Shown here one piece after another: positions 20,881 to 34,855 of a stretch of 64,000 nt of DNA. The notes under the pieces were generated by a model. The model worked only from the letters and a program-made list of their open reading frames with translations, was not told the DNA's origin and did no database searches. Position numbers and translations under genes: made by a program. The stretch comes from Adineta ricciae (lineage: Eukaryota > Rotifera > Eurotatoria > Adinetida > Adinetidae): assembly GCA_905250025.1 (NCBI GenBank), contig CAJNOJ010000228.1:1-64000 (forward strand), in the 5' to 3' direction. Positions within the stretch are counted from its first letter, which is position 1. Every line of letters starts with the position of its first letter.

Positions 20881-22354
20881 TGTGTTGATTGTATATTTGT
20901 TCTGTGAAAGGAAACAAAAGTTAGTTGAATAAATTCAGAAAAATCTTCTCTCTTCAATGATACACTAATCATCCAGGTATAGCAGAATTTCAACAATAGC
21001 AAAAGCTGAACATTATCATGATGAGCAGCGTCAGAGTAATGGCTCTTCTGATCGCAGGATCCAATATGAAAATGACTGATTCTATGACATATCGACTTTT
21101 GCATTTTTACCTTTGAGACAGAATGCTAAATGATGCCGTAATCACGACTCATCTTTCGGAGTATGTATCGAGAGAGAACTTCTCCGTTGTGATGAGACTA
21201 TTTTGAATAGAAATGATTGAAATTTGTTAAGAGTTGTAAGTTGAGGATGGTTGCTTCGTGTTTTCTGTAAAAGGAAAAGTAATTTCATAGAATTACTAGT
21301 CGGAAGTGTAGCCGAACGTAGTACCGCGGTGATTCGAATGATTTAGATATATTATTTCTCTTTCAATGAAGATATATTCCTGTACGAGTAAACTTGTTTC
21401 CTTCACAAGCGAAGCATTATGAAAGAAAAATATAGTCAACTTCCCGATGAAAATCTTATGAGCCATTGAACATACTATATAATTCAATAAATAAAAGTCA
21501 TGCAAAAACAAGCTATGAAACGCTTAAATCAATAATGATCATATCGTGAAAAGAATTGGGACATAATTCGATACTTCTCAATTCGATGAAATATTCAAAT
21601 AGAAAATCTTTCTATAATCACAACTGTTTCCCTCCAGCGTCAATTTGTTGCCATATAAACTTAGTAAATCATTTCGATGCGCACTTTTGCTGAGTGATAA
21701 TAGAAGAAAATTGGCCTGTGTTAACTTATTTGACCTTCCTATTAGACCATCCGTACCAAGAATGGTATCTTGCATTAGCTGTCTGATGAGTCTAATATTC
21801 CTGAGCACGACAATTAATCATCAATGTCAAGTATCTGATGTCATTGTTACAACAAGACGTGTTCATTTGATTCCTGTGTTAGCATTTTTTGACTGCGCAA
21901 TTTCTGTCATTATTTATAACATCATGTGCATGCGAGATTAGCTTTAGCGACAAAAGTGCACATCGCAGTTAATTGAACGCCTACACAAAGTTGATGCCAG
22001 TATTCCTGTCTTAAGTTCCCTTTTAAAACTGCGACTGAATAGAATGTTTGACGATTCCATTGATATGTCATCACATACTGAGTTCGATGTCTATCAGTAG
22101 AATTTTTCTTTATTTATGAAAAAGAAGAAGAAGAAGAGAGCACTCGTACAATCAATAACTATACAAGAGAAAAAGGTAGATGCATGGATAAGAAATACAC
22201 GCCCAAAAGAAAAACGAAACAACGGAATGTGATGGCAAAAAAGAGAGACAAAGGTAGAGAGAGAGAGAGTAAGTGTGTGTATGAGTAACAGACATAAATA
22301 TGTGTATACTTTAATAATCATCACTGGTTTCGTTTCGAAAATGAGAAAAATCAT
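20881..22354. other. Intergenic stretch between NCBP2 and SGK3, convergent 3' ends
   Basis: GAATAAA near 20928 is a candidate polyadenylation signal for NCBP2. A short (GA)n tract lies around 22257-22269. Short frames on both strands lack motifs. The last few hundred bases are probably the SGK3 3' UTR. Confidence 0.4.
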
Positions 22355-24446
<2,092 letters not shown>

Positions 24447-24955
24447 TTTCTCTTTAAAAAAACAGAACAAATCAAATCAAATGATCAAGACACAATTCCA
24501 TTCGAAAGTATCAGAAACAGAAAAAAAACAGCACGCAGTAAAGTCAATATTGACTCGCATAAAAAAGATTAGGAAAAAAACATAAAGGGAGGAATGTTAG
24601 CATCTCAGCGCTTCGTACTGAAAAGCGTTAATAAAATGCGTAAAAAAAGGTTGTATGTCATTATTTTTAATGATTAAACAAGATGTAATTGTGCTAGAAG
24701 AACAAGACTCGAATGAAAATCGTTGTCTCACTCTACTGACAAGGTCGTCTTCTGTTTCCTTCTTTTACGTCTTCTCGTTTTTTTGCAGCACAACAGCAAA
24801 CATGCAAACGCGCGGGCGCGCACAGAATGTGAAAGGACAATGACACGTGCGTTTTCACCCTTTCCTTTTTTACCAGTCAGCTACTAAGCCAGACGTAGAG
24901 CGTGCTCAGAGTATTTTTTCCCTCCCGTTCGTTCTTCGTTGTTTTTGTTTCCTAC

Positions 24956-24985
24956 TCCTCTTCTTCTTCTTCTTCTTCTTCTTCT
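24956..24985. repeat. (TTC)n microsatellite
   Basis: About ten tandem TTC/CTT units are seen. On the opposite strand they make a short poly-glutamate frame, which is only a by-product of the repeat. Confidence 0.9.
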
Positions 24986-25662
24986 CCGCCTAGCATCCTA
25001 TTGCGTCTTGCTACAACCATTAGTAACCATACGGAGCGGAGAGACTTGCTTTCTGATTTCCTTAATTTATATTTCTCACAGTCATTTTTTAAGCCATTGA
25101 ATTCCAGAGGCAAAACGTAATTAAAATGAAGAGTATCGGAGGTTGTTATCAAATCAGAAGGCGAGAAAAAAAGAATAACTTTCTGAAAAAAGAATTTGAT
25201 GCTCTCGCGTTCTCCATGTGTACTTACCCGATGACTTTATTTGTTGATCGTGTTTTTTCTGTAATTTAAACATATGTCATTCGCTATTCGTGCAATAAAC
25301 TGATAGGAGAAATAACTGCATAGAATGATGCGATTTCTCATGAAAGTCATAGCATTTTAAGCAATCGATTCTTATCGAAAGCAGATATCTACTCTATGTT
25401 TTCTCTCTCTCTCCCTCGCTATGCTTGTTTTTCATTTGACTATGTTTCTAATAGCTAATCTACGCTTCATTCTTGCTTTTGATCTCGAACAACTCCTGTT
25501 CCTTTCGACAAAAAAAAGGAATCAATCAATGGTGATAAAGAGCCGCTTTTGTTGAATGTAATATTACATTGAAAACTATTTCTACAGGCAAGAATTCTAT
25601 GCTGGATGAAATAACAATCCCGCGATAGACTCGCTATTCAAGATACTGTCCACTTGATATAC

Positions 25663-25680
25663 ATATATATATATATATAT
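25663..25680. repeat. (AT)n microsatellite
   Basis: An uninterrupted run of nine AT dinucleotides lies in gene-free sequence. Confidence 0.85.
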
Positions 25681-28052
25681 GGGCAAATCAACTTACCAAG
25701 CCACTTCGGCATATTTCCTTACTGGTGAAAATTGAGATAAATTAATTACATTCGTCAATATGTAATCGGAATCTTCAGCCCAATCGTTGTTTTTCAGTCT
25801 GTCATATTAGTGTGCGATCATGTGTCGGTTAGAAGACTATGCAGAAATGAACATATGTCATTCATTAGATATGTCATTATATTTATTCTCTTGTTTATTA
25901 ATGCTAGAATGATGAGGAAAAATCGACGCAAACCAAATAAGGAGATTCCGAAGAAATCAAAGGCAAATAGATAAATATATCTCGATGTGTTTGAGACGAA
26001 CGTCATTGTAGATGTAGTAATAACATCTGTCATATTTTTCTTTCTATCTCGACTTAATACTACGCTTCGATTTGTTTTTCTCTGTTTCCGATCGATGAGA
26101 CACCCAAACACAATCGTCTCTCCTACCGGATTGTTCTTGCTGATCAATCGAGAACGAGTCGCATTGAGCTTACGAATCAGTTCATACACATTATCGATTC
26201 AATGAACAAAACAACTATAAATTAATGCTAACCGTTTTAACTTAGTTATCATTCTCATATGATTTAATCAAACTAAGTCTGGCATTACTAACCGAGTCGC
26301 AGCGAATAATAGCGAAAGAGAAGGAAGCTCTCCAAGACTATCTCGCATTGAAATATGTACGCTATGGGAAAATATTTCAGATTAACTAGATTAAAACTCA
26401 TAGATAGACGTACTATGACAATGTAGACAATCTTATTTGCGAAGTTGCGTTTCGTCTTAATAGATGACTATATAAAAAAAAGCTGTCATAGTTGGCAGGA
26501 ATACTACTCTCATAATTGACAACTATGTTACCGCTCTCCTCATTCGGTTTATAAACAGTCATTGAGAATGTCGAAATGCAATAATCACAAGAAGAGAGGA
26601 TACTCAAAGAGAGAAATAGTTCTTGATTCGTAGATCGATTTATGAAAAGTTTACATCTGAAATATTGACTTACCGGTTGTAGAAAAGCACATTGTTAACA
26701 TTTTGATGTCACATGAACGTTTTTTTTCTCCTCCCGTCTGAGCACCGATGAGCTTGTCACGATAATCTATATTTTGAACTTCTCACTGATGTATCCTTTT
26801 TGAAGTGCACGTCTACTATTCTTACTCTTCCTAAACTCATGTTTTCCCTTTTTTCTTCTTCTTTCCTTATTCGTTCTTTCTGAGTCGCATACAATTTCTA
26901 TAATTTCCTAACAAGAAGATCCTGCTATTAAGCAAAACGAGCAATGAACCTGCTCATCATGTGTTCTTTTGGCAGACGATAAATAACATATTTTGATTCC
27001 GTATGTGTTGTTGTTTTCTACGGATAAATCGATAATAGCACAGCGGAAGTAGTTGCTAGACAAGTTTCCAACTGACTGCCTTACATTAGCTGCTATCGAA
27101 TTTAGACATCTCCTGCTGTCCGATAAACATCTTGACATGAGCAGTCAGTTATTTTAATTATGAAAACTCGTGTGAAATATACGAACACATACATTGATCG
27201 GGTCTGTCTTCTCCTATAAAGTTTATCGTGATGTTATTGGCAGACGAACTAATCAAGTTCTTGTTGTTTCTGTTTGTTTTGCAAGTCTTGTCATTGGTTT
27301 ATTCCTGATGAAACAGTAGAAATGTTTATTGGAAAACTGTGTAAACATATCATAACTGACTTTTTTCGATTAACTTTTGTTTTGTGCGCAGTTGATTAAA
27401 AGTAAGGGTAACCGATGGAGTTGCTTTCGTTTTGCTATCGATACCGTACCGTGTGTTGCAGTTCAAGAAAGAGAAATGCATGTTTAATCAAAGTAATTCC
27501 GTGACGTATGTATTGTTGACAAGTACTTATTTTGACTAACTCAAACAAAAAGAAATAACCTCCTTATGTATCTTCGGAAATCATTAAATCTTTGTTTGCT
27601 TCATTTTCTATTTCCGAATAATATTACGCACATCCGAATTACAAGCACGAAGGCCAATGCGGACAATTTCTTGTTTAGCTTCAAACATAAACAATGAACA
27701 AGTTCGAATGTTCCTACATGTATTTTCATATAATATGCAGTGTGTAAAAGTTAACTTAACTGTAAATAACATGTTGTCAGTTTTCATTAATACATAGTTG
27801 CATATTCATATCAGAATGTATGCATTCTCCCTAGTGACACTTGAATAGAGCAGAATCAATAATTGTATTCTAGCTATTGTATTCAATAGATCGTCGTTCG
27901 TTTTGGCTGATTTCTCTCACGATAAAAAATCTGAGGAATACCATAGGTTCTAAAAGCATGTAAACATGGTGGAATGTCAAGAAAGATGTCTTTCTTCTTT
28001 CTTTATTAGAAGCTTCATAGAAAACATAATCCACTTAGGAAGAACATATGTC

Positions 28053-29093
28053 TTAGCAAAATAGAACAGATAAGAATAATGATAAGAAAAAGAGCAATGA
28101 TTTAGTCTTTCGCTGCGTGAGTCTATTGCTGGAACTCATTGCTATATTTAACCAATCTTCATAAGCAGCTACACGTGTGTAAATGCCTGCATAATTAGCT
28201 TGGGCACATCCGATTCCGTTACTAGTCAAACCGACCAACACCCATTGTTTACTCGAACTAAACATCACCAGTGGACCACCTGAGTCTCCTTGACAAGTAT
28301 CTACAACAAAACATCGCCGTATGCAACATGCAACACATACATCGAAATCTTCATACCTTTCCCACCGCCTGACACTCCAGCACATAATTGTATGTGCCAA
28401 TCTGTTATCGATGAACTGCAACTAGACGCTATGTAGCTGATGGTTTGTAGAGTAACTTGTTGTAGTGTCGATGGTAGTGCACCACCTTCACTCAATGTTC
28501 CCCATCCCACAGCAACTACCTATTCGACAAACAAAAGTTGAAACTGACTGTCGAGAAAGAAGAGCACTCACAGTTGTCCCGGCAGCAGGCCATTCGCCAG
28601 CAGCAAGCGTCGCTGAGCTCACCGATGGCAAACAGATAGTACTGATAGCAGTGTCACTCATTGTTAGTGCAGTTCCGAGTTTCAGTAAGGCAATATCATT
28701 CTCATAAGTGTCTGTGTCATAACTGGAATGAATAATAATTTGTGACACTACTCTCGTTTGACTACCAACCCATCGGCGAGTTGAACCTGCATAGATGGTA
28801 ACTTTTGATGCTGTATATCCGTTGACGCAATGTGCTGCGGTGAGAATCCATGAGGAAGATATGATTGATCCACCACAGAGATAGTTATTATCGATGGATA
28901 TCGAGACTGCCCATCCCCATGTTGAAGCATTAGCTGCCTCTCCACCGACAATTCGCGATAAGATGGCTGAATTTTTCGAACAACCACATGCAGCGGATGC
29001 GTTGCAGGAATAAACAGTTTGAGCATTGGATCCAACGGTAATATGTAAAAGAACAACTAGTATGTATAATATTTCACTGGCTAACATGTTCAT
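28053..29093 (-). CDS. Secreted trypsin-like serine protease, copy 1 (hydrophobic tail)
   Basis: This is an S1-family endopeptidase. Three coding segments are joined by short introns. A signal peptide begins [20 protein letters not shown] (start at 29093; upstream in-frame start codons are less likely). A Cys-rich propeptide follows ([12 protein letters not shown]), then the activation site [11 protein letters not shown]. The catalytic triad is in [15 protein letters not shown] and [10 protein letters not shown]. Asp six residues before the active Ser predicts cleavage after Lys/Arg. The C-terminus diverges from copy 2: [16 protein letters not shown] followed by a basic then hydrophobic end ([15 protein letters not shown]), which could be a membrane or GPI-type tail. 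Copy 2 lies 2,357 bp away on the same strand, with nearly identical catalytic domain. Confidence 0.9.
28166..29022. repeat. Direct duplication unit, left copy
   Basis: This roughly 857-bp block is repeated at 30523-31379 with a constant offset of 2,357 bp, so there is no net insertion or deletion across exons or introns. The borders fall inside the coding sequence, just after the signal peptide and just before the C-terminal tail. Confidence 0.85.
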
Positions 29094-30127
29094 TGATGTG
29101 ATCAATAATTGATACCGTGAAAAGTCTGGAAGAAGGTAGTATAAAGCCAATGATTGTACAGAAGTTTGTCATGTAAATAGTACAATGCTGTTCGTCTATG
29201 TCTTTCTCTGCTCAAAGTTTCACAGTTATATATGTCAGTTGCACTTCTTTTCTGTGCCCATCGAACTCCGTCTTCTTTTGTTTTCTTCGCGAAAATTACA
29301 ACTGGAAGGTACAATTCAAGAGCGTTGCCAAAAACAAAATAACAGAATTTTACGACGCAAAACTATATGATTCTTTTTCTCCCTTCTCTTCAAGTAATGA
29401 AAAAATGTACACACAAATGAAAAACGAAAAAATCTCCCGAGTAGTTGATGGCTATAAGGAAAGAAAAGAATTTTCTTTTTCTACATTTGTCTTGTTTATA
29501 CTGTTTGGAAATCAGAACTACCAACATAGATTCCCCCGACTTTATATCCAGTCAGTTTGTGACTTGTGCGTTGACCTATCCCAAAAGTTACATACTTTAG
29601 ATTGTGGTCGAGCTGACGATCAGATTAATATATAAATTGTCAACTAAATTGAGTACGTATTGATTCAATCAGCATGGTGCACGGGAAACATGAAATGGCA
29701 AGTCAATAGAACTTCTTTCTAGTTAAAAAGCTTAATTTATGCCACGAAAAGAACGTACTTTTTCGGCGCTAGGAGAATGACATTTTCTCTCTTTTTTCTC
29801 ATGCTATAATACATGAAAATTTGGCAGAAGGAAACAAATATGTAAACATGACTGTCTCTTGCAACTATTTATCACCATAGATTCAGTAAATCAAGTGCGC
29901 TGAATAGTTTGTAATGATTGTGATTACATCGGAAAATAAATTAAGTTTATTAAAAGTAGAGACTGAAATTTACAGTTCTTCAAAACATTCAAATGAGAAA
30001 ATGTAGAAAACTTCTGATGAATGTTCTCGAGTTCACTTGAAGGTGTGCAATACTTTTCTTTTTATACTAAAATCTCAATTCTTTGTTTGATTGATGCTCT
30101 TACACATAATGAATCAGGCAATAGATA
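29094..30127. other. Spacer between the two protease genes
   Basis: This 1-kb stretch holds the upstream region of copy 1 and the 3' region of copy 2. A plus-strand frame at 29198-29635 is open for 145 codons but shows no recognisable motif and unlikely composition. No repeat or RNA gene is recognised. Confidence 0.4.
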
Positions 30128-31456
30128 TCAAAATAACCAGAAAATTGAACGACGACGATAAGTTGTTGAACTTGCTCCACTAGTTATTCCCGGCACAGTG
30201 GTAGAGATTCTTTCCGCGGTTATTGTAGATGGAGTAGTTGTTGATGTCGATCGAATCGTTGTTGACGAGCTAGTGATTGTTGTAGGTCGAGTAGTTGTTA
30301 TCGGACTAGTAGTTGTCGCAGATCGAATGGTTGTAGTAGAACTGCTGGTTGCTGGAGATCCGGTAGTTGTTATCGAACTAGTAGTTGTCGCAGATCGAAT
30401 AGTTGTAGTAGAACTACTGGTTGCTGGAGATCCAGTAGTTGATGTAGATACAGTAGTTGATGCCAAAGAAGACAATGTTGATATAGCGCCATTCGTATTT
30501 GTATTGATCCAGCTCATAAACGCAGCTACACGTGTGTAAATGCCTGCATAATTAGCTTGGGCACATCCGATTCCGTTACTAGTCAAACCGACCAACACCC
30601 ATTGTTTACTCGAACTAAACATCACCAGTGGACCACCTGAGTCTCCTTGACAAGTATCTACAACAAAACATCGCCGTATGCAACATGCAACACATACATC
30701 GAAATCTTCATACCTTTCCCACCACCTGACACTCCAGCACATAATTGTGTGCGCGAATCTGTTATCGATGAACTGCAGCTAGACGCTTGGTAGCTGATGG
30801 TTTGCAGAGTAACTTGTTGTAGTGTCGATGGTAGTGCACCACCTTCACTCAATGTTCCCCATCCCACAGCAACTACCTATTCGACAAACTAAAGTTGAAA
30901 CTGACTGTCGAGAAGGAAGAGTACTCACAGTTGTCCCGGCAGCAGGCCATTCGCCAGCAGCAAGCGTCGCCGAGCTCACCGATGGCAAACAAATAGTACT
31001 GATAGCAGTGTCACTCATTGTTAGTGCAGTTCCCAGTTTCAGTAAGGCAATATCATTCTCATAAGTGTCTGTGTCATAACTGGAATGAATAATAATTTGT
31101 GACACTATTCTCGTTTGACTACCAACCCATCGGCGAGTTGAACCTGCATAGATGGTAACTTTTGATGCTGCATATCCGTTAACACAATGTGCTGCGGTGA
31201 GAATCCATGACGAAGATATGATTGATCCACCACAGAGATAGTTATTATCGATGGATATCGAGACTGCCCATCCCCATGTTGAAGCATTAGCTGCCTCTCC
31301 ACCGACAATTCGCGATAAGATGGCTGAATTTTTCGAACAACCACATGCAGCGGATGCGTTGCAAGAATAAACAGTTTGATAACTCGGGCTGATTAAACAA
31401 ATCAATAAAATTGCTAGAAGTTGAAGAATACTTCTAGTTGATGTAAAATTCAGCAT
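30128..31456 (-). CDS. Secreted trypsin-like serine protease, copy 2 (Thr/Ser-rich tail)
   Basis: This S1 protease carries its own signal peptide ([20 protein letters not shown]) and the same Cys-rich propeptide, activation site [11 protein letters not shown], triad ([19 protein letters not shown]) and trypsin-type specificity Asp as copy 1. After [13 protein letters not shown] the tail is about 110 residues of Thr/Ser repeats such as [20 protein letters not shown], repeated at least twice with variations. Such mucin-like stretches are usually O-glycosylated spacers. The protein ends with basic residues and a short hydrophobic IFWLF. Catalytic exon and intron sequence is almost the same as in copy 1, so the tails were probably exchanged or added after or during duplication. 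Confidence 0.9.
30180..30480 (-). repeat. Degenerate coding repeats for the Thr/Ser-rich tail
   Basis: Imperfect internal repeats encode [24 protein letters not shown] segments, with units recurring about every 70-80 bp near 30300-30440. Read from the plus strand they give a Val-rich shadow frame that is not a gene. Confidence 0.75.
30523..31379. repeat. Direct duplication unit, right copy
   Basis: This is the second copy of the block at 28166-29022. A few dozen substitutions at most are seen by eye, and the inspected intron sequence is identical. Confidence 0.85.
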
Positions 31457-32784
31457 AACAGTTGGTTCTAAACTCAGATCTGAAATATATTTCCATTTTA
31501 TTTAAAGTCAAATATAACATAAGTTTTGTAAGATTTCTTTTCCTGTATCGATTTCCAATATGAAAACCTTTAAACTTACCGGTATCCAAGCAGAAAACTA
31601 CTCGTAATGTACAACTGTCAATGAGGCATATTTTCAATAACGCATAGCACTAATAGGTGCTATACCGAAGAATATATACTTTTTTCTTTTACTCGCGCGA
31701 TTCGTGACTATGGCATCGGAAGTTGCACGAACATAGTTATAATTTGTGTGTGTGTTTTTTCCAGAATCCCGGCTGCGTTTAATTTTATTCCGACATAAAC
31801 GCGTAGGCAGTACGATAAAAACAAACAATTTTCGAAGCTTTTGTATTAAATCATCATTTTGATAGAATGGACAAAAAAATATTCCTCGTCAACACATGAG
31901 TTTCGTTTTTCAGCGCCAGAGGAAAAGAAAAATAACACCTTTGACTCACTAATGTTGAATTAAACAGAATTACTCATCAAATATTGTTCGCACAGCAGGT
32001 CAGATCCTATGAATGATTTATTTAAAGTACATATGATTAACCTTACTTTCACCTTTGCATTCTGTATGAGACGTAGGAATATATTTTGTGAAATTCTGTA
32101 AAACACGTCATCATCATGTCTCATGTGTATCTCAATGACATTTTTGTTTGTAAATGAATTTTTATTCAGACAGTAAACAAAATTGACGATGTATAATTAG
32201 ATTATGAATTGCTAAAATATTGCTGATCGTGTGAATGATAACATGAGGTGACAAAAGAAAAGAATAGCATTGTAAATGATTGTTTTTTGTCACAACTTAG
32301 CTGCTCTCTGATATCTTCTCAATCATTTCTATGTTACAGTCAAGTATTGAATGTGTTATTTTGTTCTTCGCTCATATACAAATGTTGCTACTTGTTTTTC
32401 GAATGCGGTTGGACGTCTGTTATCTCGATCAGATATCATTTTTCTCGTTCTCGTCATCGATGAAGTCACACAGTATTTTGCAAATTCCATCGATACTACC
32501 ATCTTCCCACGTATTTCTCTTTCTTATGACAAATAGTGTCCGTGGGAAATCCCACTTGTATATCTGAAAGCACCATCATACAAAAGAAACTATATAAATA
32601 CACGAACAGATAGAAGTGTTTTATCGAATAATTAGTAAGTAACAATATTTCATCGATCCATGGTCATGACTCAAACACTATAGAAACTGTGATGGAACAG
32701 AGTTTTATTTGAATATGACTGCCTTGAACGTGAACATATTCGTTTTTTAGAATTTGTTCAACGAATCCATATCAAACTTCTATT
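31457..32784. other. 1.3-kb divergent intergenic region
   Basis: This lies between the 5' ends of the protease copy 2 gene (minus) and the GH16 gene (plus). It is AT-rich, with only short frames lacking motifs. It probably contains both promoters. Confidence 0.4.
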
Positions 32785-34234
32785 ATGATCAACTGCTTGC
32801 CTTTTTCTCGTGTGATCCTTGTTTGCTGTGTCAGCGTTTTAGTGACTCGTGTGATCGCAGGCAAAGTTCAATGGTACGGACAGAATTGGGCGAGAGCTTG
32901 TGATTTCTTTGCAAATGATCTTTCGAATGTACGAAGTTTACCAGAACATTGTGGTCCAAAATGTGAGCAAACACCTAGATGCACGCATTTCGCTTGGAGC
33001 AGATGGAACGGCGGTACTTGTTGGATGAAACATGGGTCGGCTTCTAAAAGCGATGCATTTTCAACATCCGATTCAAGTATGATCTGCGGTGTATTAGGTC
33101 AAAATCACAATCGTGTGTCAAATAACGGAAAAAGTAAATACATTAATAATCCTTAAGTTCGTTTTTTAACTACTGAGAACGAAAAATGATCTTTTAGATC
33201 CTAACAGTAAAGGATGGAAGCTCATCTGGGAAGATAGCTTTGACTGGACCGGTCATGTTGATACCACAAAATGGGATTTTGATGTAGGCGGACACGGTTT
33301 CGGTAAGTCTCGTAGGATAGTTCCATTGCATAGAACACTGTTTCTGAGTACAACTCTCATATGTAGGTAACAACGAAAAACAATACTATACAAACAACCG
33401 ATGGGAAAATGCTCGTTGCGAATTATTTCCACACAGCAACAATGGTCGTCTCATCATTGAAGCACGTCATGTAAGACAAGACGAATAGTTCTTCCAAATA
33501 CGTATATTCGCATACGTTTAGGAACACATGCATGGTTCTAGCTACACCTCCGCTCGTATGAAAAGCAAACAGAAGTGGACTTACGGCCGTTTACAAATCC
33601 GTGCCAAACTACCCACAGGTCGTGGCCTATGGCCTGCACTTTGGATGGTAAGTAAATCTTTTACACAATAAGCCTAAACTGTTTTTTTTTATAGTTGCCA
33701 GAAAGACAAACGTATAGCAATACATATTGGCCAGATAATGGTGAAATCGATTTGATGGAACAAGTAGGCTATGAACCAACACGCATTCATTCTTCTATAC
33801 ATACAAAAGCGCATAATCATATGATTCATACTCATAAAACGGATTCTGCAATTGTTGATGACGCTACGTCAAATTTCAAAATCTATACCCTCGACTGGTA
33901 CCCAGATAAACTCCAGACGTTTGTTGGCGATGATGGCGATCCGTTAGCTAAACATATCTTTACTTGGGACAAACAAGGCGATTGGACGAAATGGTAAGAT
34001 TGAATGATTGACAGTTACCTTAGGATTTTTATTTGAATTTCAGGCCATTTGATAAACCATTTTTTGTCATTATGAATATTGCTGTTGGCGGTAATTGGTA
34101 AGAACAGAAAATCAGTTTTTTTGTTTTCGTTAAAAAAATTCATTCTATTTAGGGGTGGGCAAAGAGGTGTTGATAATAACATTTTCCCTGGTCGAATGGA
34201 AATTGACTGGGTGCGTTTCTACCAACAATCTTAA
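32785..34234 (+). CDS. Secreted GH16-family beta-glucanase-like protein with Cys-rich N-terminal domain
   Basis: GH16 enzymes cleave beta-1,3(4)-glucans or related polysaccharides. Seven or so exons give about 385 residues. A signal peptide (MINCLPFSRVILVCCVSVLV) is followed by a Cys-rich domain of about 85 residues with HCGPKCEQTPRCTHFAW and GGTCWMKHG, resembling PAN/apple carbohydrate-binding modules. The GH16 part starts WKLIWEDSFDWTG, continues NNEKQYYTNNRWENARCE, ARMKSKQKWTYGRLQIRAKL and GRGLWPALWM, and contains the catalytic loop DNGEIDLMEQVGYE with the ExDxxE nucleophile/acid pair. It ends PFFVIMNIAVGGNWGG and MEIDWVRFYQQS. All active-site residues look intact. Introns are short and canonical. 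A role in digesting or recognising algal, bacterial or fungal glucans is likely; foreign origin is possible. Confidence 0.9.
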
Positions 34235-34855
34235 CTATATCCATGTGATGAACTCGTCTGTTTTATATAACTGAAAATTTAATACGCGTACGTCACTGCT
34301 GTTCTTCGCTTCTTAGATTTAATGAAAATTATCCATTATACTTTCACCCGTTCGCCTATTCATAACTCGACCTCAACCTAGCGACACCTCCGATAACAAT
34401 AAGAATCAATGAAATTCAGATTGACTAATCACATACTGATCGTTTGTGTCCTTCTTTTCTTTCACTATTACTGTTTTTCGTATCGTCAATATCGAATAAT
34501 TCAACTGTCTTTTGAAGACTTCGAAAATAAACTCAACATATCAAATTCATAGAAAATCTATTTGTACTAACACTGACACACCTTCCTTGTGTCACATTCA
34601 ATCACCACAAAGATTTGTGGAGATTAATCTAAATGTAAAACAGCACATCTCTACACTATTTATTCTTCTCTTTTTCGTCTCAAACACACGCGTGTTTGCG
34701 TGCAACGATATTATGCAATGTGTGGAAAGAAGAGAGATATTCGTCAAGAGAGCTTTCCATTGGAAATGATGCAATATATAGCAAGGCAGCAGTCATCGCT
34801 TAAGTCATATTCTTTTCCTTGAATATCGTACAAATCATACGCATATTGTTTTCAG
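34235..34855. other. Intergenic stretch between GH16 and the GTPBP gene
   Basis: No gene is recognised. A frame at 34512-34769 is short, starts at a non-ATG codon and lacks motifs. An acceptor (TTGTTTTCAG) abuts the next start codon. Confidence 0.4.

Larger units (their letters stand above)
24447..28052. other. 3.6-kb stretch without a recognisable gene
   Basis: This is the longest gene-poor part of the window. It is AT-rich with a trinucleotide tract (see separate entry) and a dinucleotide AT run. Frames such as 25818-26189 (minus), 25987-26205 (plus) and 26908-27138 (minus) lack motifs and overlap on opposite strands. It probably contains upstream control sequence of SGK3 and the 3' side of the first protease gene. 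Small RNA genes could be missed by eye. Confidence 0.45.

Noticed and set aside
20672..20932. 86-codon plus-strand frame
   Set aside because: It is a shadow of NCBP2 in another frame.
24952..25152. Minus-strand frame ending in poly-Glu
   Set aside because: It results from the (TTC)n microsatellite.
25818..26205. Opposing frames of 123 and 72 codons
   Set aside because: They are antisense to each other, lack motifs and have low-complexity composition.
29198..29635. 145-codon plus-strand frame between the proteases
   Set aside because: No recognisable domain; it is Ser/Phe/Lys-rich in a manner typical of AT-rich spacer. A real gene cannot be fully excluded, but there is no positive support.
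30198..30539. Val/Asp-rich plus-strand frame
   Set aside because: It is the exact antisense of the Thr/Ser-rich protease tail.
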